Assembly: GCA_947561585.1 (NCBI GenBank)
Contig: CANNZV010000513.1
Location: 988,689 to 1,052,688 of the forward strand
DNA length: 64,000 bases
Reading direction: 5' to 3'
Source: Caprella mutica
Lineage: Eukaryota; Arthropoda; Malacostraca; Amphipoda; Caprellidae
The stretch's first letter is position 1, and each line of letters begins with the position of its first letter. The position numbers and the translations under genes were made by a program. Positions 44,516-53,429 of this stretch are shown here, piece after piece. Below the pieces are notes generated by a model. The model saw only the letters and a program-made list of their open reading frames with translations. It was not told where the DNA came from and ran no database searches.

Positions 44516-46098
44516 TTCTATTGTACGATATAATGTGCTCGGGCGGTAGAATTTTGTCCCTGGGTAGCTCCGGGCGGTTCCGCAAGGCTCCGGGCGGTGC
44601 TGAAAAAGTAAGACATAATGATGTCACTTTTGAAATGATTTTACTCATTAACGAATCATTTTTTCGTCTCCAAAATTCGTAAGAAGGTCAATCATAACTA
44701 ATTGTACGATATAATGTGCTCGGGCGGTAGAATTTTGTACCTGGGTAGCTCCGGGCGGTTCCGCAAGGCTCCGGGCGGTGCTGAAAAAGTAAGACATAAT
44801 GATGTCACTTTTGAAATGATTTTACTCATTAACGAATCATTTATTCGTCTCCAAAATTCGTAAGAAGGTCAATCATAACCAATTGTACGATATGCTGTGC
44901 TCGGGCGGTAGAAATTTGTCCCTGGGTAGCTCCGGGCGGTCCCGGGCGGCTCCGGGCGGTGCTGAAAAAGTAAGACATAATGATGTCACTTTTGAAATGA
45001 TTTTACTCATTAACGAATCATTTTTTCGTCTCCAAAATTCGTAAGAAGGTCAATCATAACCAATTGTACGATATAATGTGCTCGGGCGGTAGAATTTTGT
45101 CCCTGGGTAGCTCCGGGCGGTTCCGCAAGGCTCCGGGCGGTGCTGAAAAAGTAAGACATAATGATGTCACTTATTAAACGATTTTACTCATTAACAAATT
45201 ATTTTTTCGTCTCCAAAATTCGTAAGAAGGTCAATCATAACCAATTGTACGATATAATGTGCTCGGGCGGTAGAATTTTGTCCCTGGGTAGCTCCGGGCG
45301 GTTCCGCAAGGCTCCGGGCGGTGCTGAAAAAGTAAGACATAATGATGTCACTTATAAAACGATTTTACTCATTAACGAATAATTTTTTCGTCTCCAAAAT
45401 TCGTACGAAGGTCAATCATAACCAATTGTACGATAAAATGTGCTCGGGCGGTAGAATTTTGTCCCTGTGTAGCTCCGGGCGGTTCCGCAAGGCTCCGGGC
45501 GGTGCTGAAAAAGTAAGACATAATGATGTCACTTATTAAACGATTTTACTCATTTAAGACATTAACGAATCATTTTTTCGTCTCCAAAATTCGTACGAAG
45601 GTCAATCATAACCAATTGTACGATATAATTTGCTCGGGCGGTAGAATTTTGTCCCTTGGTAGCTCCGGGCGGTTCCGCAAGGCTCCGGGCGGTGCTGAAA
45701 AAGTAAGACATAATGATGTCACTTATAAAACGATTTTACTCATTAACGAATCATTTTTTCGTCTCCAAAATTCGTAAGAAGGTCAATCATAACCAATTGT
45801 ACGATAAAATGTGCTCGGGCGGTAGAATTTTGTCCCTGTGTAGCTCCGGGCGGTTCCGCAAGGCTCCGGGCGGTGCTGAAAAAGTAAGACATAATGATGT
45901 CACTTGTGAAATGATTTTACTCATTTAAGACATTAACGAATCATTTTTTCGTCTCCAAAATTCGTACGAAGGTCAATCATAACCAATAGTACGATATAAT
46001 TTGCTCGGGCGGTAGAATTTTGTCCCTTGGTAGCTCCGGGCGGTCCCGGGCGGCTCCGGGCGGTTCCGGGCGGTTCCGGGCGGTGTTTAGCAGGACCC
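44516..46098. repeat. FB3 right arm: about 180-bp satellite, inverted
   Basis: About nine units, the reverse complement of the left-arm satellite. The outermost part switches to GGCGGTTCCG/GGCGGTCCCG tandem motifs, mirroring 40455-40515. Confidence 0.9.
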
Positions 46099-46566
46099 CT
46101 TACACTGGGTATCTTCCCCCACAAAACGTTTCCTCCAGTGCAACCCTAGGGAATTACTACGTGCCCTAAATAAAAGAACAGACTCCCCTGAGTTATCATA
46201 GAAATTTTCTTGTTCTATACTTGTTTTAAATGATCTATAGTTTTCCAAAGTCGACATACCCAACATCTCATCTTTCCATTTCTCCTCATCTAAAGCATTT
46301 ACTCGCCTAACTATTTCATTCTCTGCCATATGAGTTAGTTCTTCTAAATTTGTCACACCAATATCACTCATGTATCCTTTGGTTATTTTAACCAGTGCAT
46401 CATAACCTTTCTCATACATGTCCATCAGCACACACTTGGTCAGTTCACCCGTATCCCCATTCAAAACACATCGTGCGTACTTCAACTTTGTCTTCATGTC
46501 TCTCATAATCATATTAGATGCTCCCAAGTCCCCTCTCAGTGCTGCAATAGCAACATATCCAACTAC

Positions 46567-46830
46567 TTAGCTCCGTTTCGGCCCGATTAGATCCGGCTTA
46601 GTCTCCATTCGGTCCGTTTTGGATCCCAATCTGTCCGTTTTGACCACAATTGGTCCCCAATCGGTCCGTTTTGGTCCTCAATCGGTCCGTTTCGGTGATT
46701 CTATATACCCTAGCTTTCGGTCATTTGTTTATTTACATCGTTTCTGAAGACTGGAAAATTAGAAAAGTTGAATTCCCAACAGTCATTTGTTTATTTACAT
46801 CTTTTCTGAAGACTGGAAAAACTTGAATTT
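46567..46830. repeat. 20-22 bp tandem repeat and 65-bp direct duplication
   Basis: 46567-46705 has about six copies of CAATCGGTCCGTTTTGGTCC-like units. Next, GTCATTTGTTTATTTACATC plus TTTCTGAAGACTGGAAAA occurs twice (46719 and 46784). Confidence 0.75.
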
Positions 46831-47653
46831 ACTATGGGTATAGCTTTGTTAGAATGATTATAAAAACTGTCTTAATTTTGTTCTAGCATACCTACTAAGC
46901 ATAGGTATACCTCATATGCTTTTATTTTCGTGAAATTCACGAAAAAAATAGAATAAATGACCTAAAGTCACCATTTACTCAAAAACGAATGCCAAAATCG
47001 AAAAATTCACAGGAACAAAATGTGTTTATTTTCCAAAGTTACATAAACCCTGCAAATTTCAGAAAAATCGCTTCACAAACAAAAAAGTTATCTGGAGTCT
47101 GATTTAGACCCTAGAGTTAAATCATAGGCAAGTACCCTAGGCTGGAACCAGATTAAACCGGTTCAAACCAGTTCAAACTGGTTCAAAACTGTGGTATGAA
47201 GACCTCAGATGAGAGAAATAATCCAAATTAAATGCAAATTTGAAATTCAAAAATTAACCGTATCATGAATACAGGACAAAACTATATAAGAAATGAAGAA
47301 ATTCATTCTTGATTCCAATTTTTTTGGAATTTTCACATTTTTTCCTACGTGGATCTGCGCTGGTTTGAGAAAGATTTTTGGTAAGCATCTTAAAGCATGA
47401 AGCTAGGTAAGAGATTTTCTCGGTTTTTGATGTTTATTGACTGCAGTGGTTAGTATAGGAGATATAGGTAGGCTAAAGATAAATTGTACGAGTAATAAAT
47501 GGAGATTAGGATCAGAAATGATCATATATTGGATCTAAAGGATTAGGTAGATTTAAATTAGGAAGATATATAGAAGTTGCTTTTGAAAAAGAAAGCTATG
47601 TTTGAGTAGATTGAGGAATTAGAATAGGTAAGAATGGAAGATCTGACTAGAGA
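46831..47653. other. Non-coding AT-rich stretch
   Basis: No gene. A small hairpin (TCGTGAAATTCACGA, 46938-46952) and a GGTTCAAACCAGTTCAAACT repeat (about 47160-47200) are the only structures seen. Confidence 0.5.
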
Positions 47654-48790
47654 ATAGATTATCACCTAGAAATTAATAGAAATGACGTAGCTAGCTGAGA
47701 AGTACTAGGCTGATTTTAGAGAAAGCGAGGAAAGAGCTTATGAATTGGAAAATAGATTGTAAAGAGCGGAAGCAAAAAATAAATTTAAGGAATGTTCTAG
47801 ATTGTAGGCTTTGTCTAATTCTTACTTAAATTTTTTTACCAATGTACCAGTTTAACAAACCTCATCAGAGGACGAGTAGGTAGTCGTATGTAGTCGGAAG
47901 TAGGAAGAAAGATAATCTTTCCATAAAAAATGTTGTAGATATTACTAGCAGTAGTCAAATATAGAGTGTTGTAGGCGTCCAGTTTGTAGATAATACCAGT
48001 GATAGGCCTATTATGAAAACTAATGTTGTAGAGGTGAGAGAAAGAAGTTGAAGCATGAATAGACTTTAAGTAGAAATTGAGCTAGGTAAACAATAGCAAC
48101 ATCTAGGTATTATTTATAGGTAACAGGTACAGGTAGTTATATATTGTTATTTATTTTTGTTGCTTGTGTGTTTTGATGCCTGCGAGTTTTGGTGCCTGCG
48201 AGTTTTGGTGCCTGCGAGTTTTGGTGCCTGCGTGTTTTGGTGCCTGGCAGATCACCTAGAAATTATTAGAAATGACATAGATAGCTTAGAAGTACTATGC
48301 CGATTCTAGAAAAAGCGAAGAAAGAGCTTATGAATTGGAAATGAGATTAGAAAGAGCTGAAGCGAAAAAGGAATTTGAGGAATGTTCTAGATTGTAGGCT
48401 TTGTCTAATTCTTACTTAAATTTCTTCACCAATGTACCAGTTTAACATACCTCATCAGAGGACAAGTAGGTAGTCGTATGTAGTCGGAAGTAGGAAGAAA
48501 GATAATCTTTACATAAAAAATGTTGTAGATAATACTAGCAGTAGTCAAATATAGAGTGTTGTAGGCGTCCAGTTTGCAGATAATACCAGTGATAGGCCTA
48601 TTATGAAAACTGATGTTGTAGAGGTCTAGAGAGTAGAGACTAGAGGTAGAGGTGAGAGAAGGAAGTTGAAACATGATTGTACCTTGAGTAGAAATTGAGC
48701 TAGGTAAACAATAGCAACATCTAGGTATTATATATAGATAACAGGTACAGGTAGTTATATATTATTATTTGTTTTTGGTGCCTGTGTGTT
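47654..48790. repeat. 590-bp direct duplication with decayed ORF
   Basis: Two copies start with ATCACCTAGAAATTA at 47661 and 48251. In the second copy the plus strand reads as a coiled-coil-like segment (SEERAYELEMRLERAEAKKE, then FEECSRL, a TAG, ALSNSYLNFFTNVP) with several single stops. This suggests a relic of a gag-like or structural gene. The host family is unknown. Confidence 0.7.
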
Positions 48791-48895
48791 TTGGTGCCTG
48801 CGGGCTGCGTGTTTTGGTGCCTGCGTGTTTTGGTGCCTGCATGTTTTGGTGCCTGCGTGTTTTGGTGCCTGCGTGTTTTGGTGCCTGTTTTATTG
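48170..48895. repeat. 16-bp minisatellite after each duplicate
   Basis: TTTTGGTGCCTGCGTG-type units at 48175-48246 (about 4) and 48776-48890 (about 7). One array closes each copy of the 590-bp duplication. Confidence 0.85.
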
Positions 48896-48899
48896 TGCT

Positions 48900-49240
48900 G
48901 TCTCTTTTGGTAGAACCTTAATTACCCTCATACAATTCCCACCTAACCCCTACTTATTTAAAATACTCTTAAAGCAAGGCTTATTTAGGTACTTGAGGAT
49001 AAGCCTTCTTCAAGTCCAAAAGCCTTGCCTGTGGTTCCCTTCTAAAACCAGCCTGATTCTCATCATCTAACCCTAACTCTCCTTCCCACCACATAAGTCT
49101 CTCAGAAATAGCCCTAATTTAAATTCTACTTCCCATAGCTAACAGAAACATCTCCCTAAAATTATCCTCATTATTCATATATGTTTTCTTGAGTAGAGAC
49201 ACCTTTAATCCCCCTCTCCCCTCCAACTCCCCCCCCCCCC
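48900..49240 (-). pseudogene. Diverged LINE-2 fragment
   Basis: Aligns by eye with 17390-17790 of LINE-2 (shared GCAAGGCTTATTTA, AAGCCTTGCCTGTGGTTCCC, AAAACCAGCCTGATT), lacking the stretch corresponding to about 17520-17590. It covers the reverse-transcriptase fingers and motif A, and is thoroughly decayed. Confidence 0.8.
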
Positions 49241-50030
49241 CCCGATGGAGGAGCCTTGTAGTTGGCGGGGGGGCTTGTGTACTTCAATGATGGGAAGAGC
49301 TGTACTAGCGGGTTGACTTTAGAGTCAACCTGGCAGATTCTATCATGCTAGAGTGGTCTTCTCTGAGGAGTCAGACTAATACCTCCAGGTACTGATAGCC
49401 CTTTTGAGTCCATGGGGACACATTTTAGCCGTTAGGTCAATTAATTTTATGAACTTCACTTTAAATATTTTATCAATATTCATTCTTTTTCAGAACAAAT
49501 AATTTCTTTCCTTTAGAACATATAATTTCATTCATTAATCAACGTAATTAAGGCCTGTATTTCACTTCATTGTATGTCCTCATTCCAAAAGCTGTGTCTT
49601 CACCAACTGAGTGAGTGTCTATATTTCTTTTCCTTTGGTTCACATATTTAGTTAGCTTTTGGTTACTCTTGTTTATCTGCTATTCATTCATTGTTTTATC
49701 TTATTTGTGTTATATGATTTAATTATTCATTATGATTCTTTTATTTATGTTTTGTTCATTTAATTTAATTCTTGTTTTGTTTCTTTGTACAGATAACATC
49801 CCTCACACTCTTTCTTTCTCTCTGTTTATGATTTGTAGAAATACACCTTCTGACCACTGTCTTCTTATTGTTCTCTGCATTTCATCCTTCTGCCTAACCT
49901 GTTGCACCCTCATAATAACACTAACCCTCATAATAACACTAACCCTGATAGTCCTCCAACCTAGATCATAAGAACCTAGCTTTAGGCAACGATTACAACA
50001 TTATCCAGCATAGCAGCCGTTAACCCTTTA
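49241..50030. other. Non-coding stretch
   Basis: A C-run (49225-49241), a palindrome GGTTGACTTTAGAGTCAACC (49313-49332) and a 17-bp triplet repeat CCTCATAATAACACTAA (about 49908-49955). No gene seen. Confidence 0.5.
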
Positions 50031-50033
50031 GCG

Positions 50034-50800
50034 TGCACTGACTGATAAACTCATCAGATTAGTCTAATTTTTAGTTTGTCATAGTACATAATTGATACAT
50101 TTAATAGGGCAACCATCAGTCGATTGTTGCTCGTTTGAATGATATGGATTTTGTTAGTTTATGCATCTAATTTTTACATTAAATAGTGCAACTATCAGTC
50201 GATTGTTGCGCATCTGAATGATATGGAATTTGTTTGTTTACGCATCAAATTTTATATTTAATAGGGCAACCATCAGTCGATTGTTGCTCGTTTGAATGAT
50301 ATGGATTTTGTTAGTTTATGCATCTAATTGTTACATTTAATAGAGAAACCATCAGTTGATTGTTGCATAAACTAACAAAAAAGAACCATATCATTCAAAC
50401 CCGCATTAATCGACTGATGGTTGCCCCCCTATGAAATATAAAATTAGATGCGTAAACAAACAAATTCCATATCATTCAGATGCGCAACAATCGACTGATG
50501 GTTGCACTATTAAATGTAAAAATTAGATGCATAAACTAATAAATTCCATATCATTCAAACGCGCAACAATCGACTGATGGTTGCACTATTAAATGTAAAA
50601 ATTAGATGCATAAACTAACAAATACCATATCATTCAAACGCGCAATAATCGACTAATGGTTGCACTATTAAATGTAAAAATTAGATGCATAAACTAACAA
50701 ATTCCTTATCTTTCAAACGCGCAACAATTGACTAATGGTTGCCTTATTAAATATAAAAAAAGTATTTTTCCATTAAAAACCAAACAATTGATTAAATGCA
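50034..50800. repeat. Inverted arrays of an 88-bp repeat
   Basis: Three copies of an 88-bp unit (AACCATCAGTCGATTGTTGC then GAATGATATGGA) run forward at 50104-50365. About five copies run in reverse at 50366-50800. This makes a foldback about 270 bp deep with its centre near 50365. The left boundary starts TTAACCCTTTAGCGTGC, which resembles a piggyBac-type end; the right end is not resolved. Confidence 0.75.
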
Positions 50801-51060
50801 TAAACTAAGAAAATATGTATCATTTGAACGCGCAGAAATCGATCGATGGTTCTGCTATCGACTGATATCCGTGAGAAAATGTGCCAATTTGATGTACAAA
50901 CTAAAAAAATCATATCATTCGAACGCGCAGCAATCGATAGATGATTGCGCTAGGAATTGATAGCTGCGCAAACTATTGATCAATAAATTGCGCAGCGAAA
51001 TCGGTCGATATGGCAGATCACTCAAACGTGCGTGACATGTACACTGTATATATAGTCTAC
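50801..51060. repeat. Dispersed repeat shared with 22185-22370
   Basis: Continues from the 88-bp arrays with related ATCGATCGATGGTT motifs, then about 185 bp homologous to the sequence upstream of the Gag-like ORF. Confidence 0.7.
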
Positions 51061-52014
51061 ACGTTCATGTTGTCTAGGCTAGTTTCAGAGTTAGTTTAAT
51101 TGGTTTCCATCATCCATGATACCATACCAAGTATCCTGGATACCTTTTATAAAATATTGAATTATGAATACATACCTAGTTACATGTTTTCTAGCAAGAC
51201 CTATGTACAGGTAAGTAGCCGTAGCTATGTATTCTATGCATGACTTTGTATTCTATGCATGACTTATTTTGTTAGGTTAGATATTTCTTTGCCCTTTGCC
51301 TCCATTCTTCATTCTTGGGTTCCTTCAAAAAATATTCTTGGTGGCTGGAGCCATGTCAGCAGATTTTTATGCTGATACACTGCAAGACTGCAGTATATGG
51401 GGCATTTTTAACATTTTCTGTGCGATCAATCTTTAATTTCCTCCTATATTTACATGTATTTTACTGTGAACAGAAGCGAAAATATAAGAGTTCTTGGAGA
51501 ACACTTAACCAGTTTGTGCAGTCTGGTGACTGGATTGTTTACCTACTACTTACTGATTACATACTTTATTAGCTTTTACCTTTAATTTTGAGAAGTGAAA
51601 TTAGTGAGTAAAATCATAAAATTTAAAAAAAAATTCAAGTAGGAAGACCAATGGAATTAAATGAAAAATCTTTGCTGGCCTTTGGTCCTTTGTCATATTT
51701 TTTTTTGGTCCTTTGTCATATATATTTATAAAAATAAAACTCTGAAGCCTGTAGGATTCAGTGGATCAAATTGTAAATAGCTACTAATAACTGTAACTAG
51801 GTTTAAAGGCCTAGCTGCAGAACATTATAGCTATTTCAGTTAAAAGTATAATCAAAATTGTTAAGAACTAAAGTTATTAAGTTATAGTTCTTGTTGTAAC
51901 TTGTATGCTTGTAAAGTTGTAGCTATCTAATAAACAATTTTATTCCAATCTCCAGGTTGCAATTTTCTTAAACTACTAAATTTAGAGAAAGATAGAATTC
52001 TAATACTCAGTGCT
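51061..52014. other. Upstream region of the MEA1-like gene
   Basis: No supported coding exon. An acceptor-like CCAATCTCCAG at 51944-51954 could start the exon holding the start codon, making part of this stretch an intron in the 5' UTR. The block GGTTGCAATTTTCTTAA after it recurs at 55749. Confidence 0.4.
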
Positions 52015-52178
52015 ATGGGTCCAACACCAGAACTATTACCTCACAATGAAATGTCAGATGAAGAGATGCCACCTCCCATTATTTTCCTATCAGATGAAGA
52101 GGAGTCTGACGATGGTTTAGAAATTCCACTCAATGACAAGTATCCTCCTGGCTACATGCCTATTCAGCAACATTAAAG
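52015..52178 (+). pseudogene. MEA1: MEA1-like exon 1
   Basis: ATG at 52015-52017, 53 acidic codons ending GYMPIQQH, then an in-frame TAA and the donor AAAG|GTTCAG. If TAA is read as a sense codon, phase 2 joins exactly with exon 2 (AG|T GAT GAT). Confidence 0.6.
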
Positions 52179-52508
52179 GTTCAGGTCCGTTACAAACATT
52201 TCTCATATTTAGAATATTAGTTACTCTTCTTTTTTTATATGATAGTTGAAAACTTTAGAATAAAAGATTTTTAAATAGAGTATACAATTTTCTTCACAAA
52301 TGCATAGAAACCTTTCAATGTTGAGATTTGAATTACTCCCTTGAAAAATTGAACATTCCATCAAATATTAATCTCTAGTTATTCTATTTCTGAATTATTG
52401 TTAGTAATTTCAGTAATGTGTGATGTGTCTTCAATTATTTATTATTTCATTCAATATAGGTAATAGATCTTCAGAATTTTTTTTCATTTTATTAATCTCT
52501 TCTTCCAG

Positions 52509-53416
52509 TGATGATGATGAAGCTAACAGCGATTTAAATCTCAACGAAAATCCTCAACCTTCACAGTTTCCGTCCATAGAGCACTCTGAACAAGATATAG
52601 ACTATTGCAATCTATCGAGCATCATGCATGCCTACAGCACGGTGACAGGACAATAACCCCCCGTGCAAAAAAACCCTCGGTCAAAAAAAAACCGTGCAAT
52701 ATACCCCCCGGACAAAAAAAAACCCGTACAATAAACCCCCTGGACAAGAACTCCCCAAGCAAAAAAACTCCGGTGCAAAAAAACCTCGGTCGATGTAAAT
52801 AGCATAATTCATTTTAATTAATTTACATTAATTTTTTATTAATAAAATTACAATATGCTATAAATATAAAAAGATCTAGTGCACCTAAGGTTAGGTTAGT
52901 GGTCCGATTGGGGGGGTTTGGGGGTGGCTTGCCCCCCCCCCCCCCCCGGCCAGGTTTGATAGTGACAAAATGTATACTGTACTTATTTTTTACTATAAAA
53001 TAGGTAATTGGGTATATATACCTTATTTTGCAAAAAATTTGTCATATTTTCGAAGAAAATGTAATAATTATTGGTTCGCATTGAATAATGTTTAATATAT
53101 TAATAAAAATTAATTATGCTATCTATAAAGCCCGAGGGTTTTTTGCACCGGGTTTTTTTCGCTTGGGGGGTTCTTCTACGGGTTTTTTTTGTCCGGGGGG
53201 TATATTGCACTTTTTTTTTTTGCACGGGGGGTTATTGTCCTGGAATCCTACAGCACACACGGAGCCACTTTAGTGGAGGATGGGCAGGGTATGGAGACTG
53301 TATATGCAGAGGAAGAGGTTTTCCCGAATGCTTCTGCAGAGGCTATTGCATCTAGAAATATTAATATTGAAAATGCCCTCAGAAAATTGAGGTTGAAGGC
53401 TGAGCCGAATATAGAG
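52509..53416 (+). pseudogene. MEA1: MEA1-like exon 2 with FB4 inside
   Basis: The acceptor CTTCTTCCAG at 52499-52508 opens a frame rich in Asp, Asn and Gln; it ends ..IMHAYST at the FB4 duplication. It resumes at 53257 with HGATLVEDGQGMETVYAEEE and ends at donor GAG|GTGAGA. Read through FB4, translation would stop at 52654-52656. Confidence 0.65.
52641..53246. mobile_element. FB4: foldback in a host exon
   Basis: About 606 bp, flanked by the duplication CCTACAGCAC (52631-52640 and 53247-53256; 8-10 bp depending on where the ends are set). Ends are GGTGACAGGACAATAACC and, reversed, GGATTCCAGGACAATAACC. The arms are short A/C-rich tandem units (CCCCCGTGCAAAAAAAC type) in inverted orientation. 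The AT-rich centre has a homopolymer C-run at 52934-52947. No transposase. The ends resemble those of FB1. Confidence 0.85.
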
Positions 53417-53429
53417 GTGAGAAAAGAAT

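Larger units (their letters stand above)
40442..46098. mobile_element. FB3: 5.7-kb foldback with satellite arms
   Basis: Flanked by an exact 8-bp duplication CTTACACT (40434-40441 and 46099-46106). Ends are CGGTCCTGCTAAACACCGCC and, reversed, GGGTCCTGCTAAACACCGCC, each followed by short CCGCCCGG repeats. The arms are about ten copies (left) and nine copies (right) of a roughly 180-bp satellite in opposite orientation. The 2.2-kb centre has no transposase, but it holds short GC-rich tandem repeats and MITE copy 2. Transcribed, it would form a very long hairpin. Confidence 0.9.
40266..46566 (-). mobile_element. LINE-E: 3' part, split by FB3
   Basis: Minus strand. The right part (46107-46566) encodes a stretch matching the region after the reverse transcriptase of LINE-A (RDMKTKLKYARC, SVLLFRARSNSLGLHWRKRF) and ends within the zinc knuckle. 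The left part (40433-40266) resumes with CEDGPVETVLHFMIE, where the last Cys of the knuckle is replaced by a TGA stop. The knuckle is therefore cut in two by FB3. Confidence 0.85.

Noticed and set aside
40383..45928. Many 60-90 codon frames reading SLIKRFYSLTN-like text
   Set aside because: Each is one unit of the FB3 arm satellite; the repetition comes from the DNA array.
40442..46098. CRISPR-like array
   Set aside because: Units are 180 bp with no unique spacers, in opposed arrays, inside a eukaryotic transposon with target duplication.
48786..49070. Cys-rich 94-codon frame
   Set aside because: Its start is the 16-bp minisatellite and its end runs antisense through the LINE-2 fragment.
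51315..51572. 85-codon plus-strand frame upstream of the MEA1-like gene
   Set aside because: An AACAG acceptor-like site lies inside it, but no domain, donor or conservation supports it.
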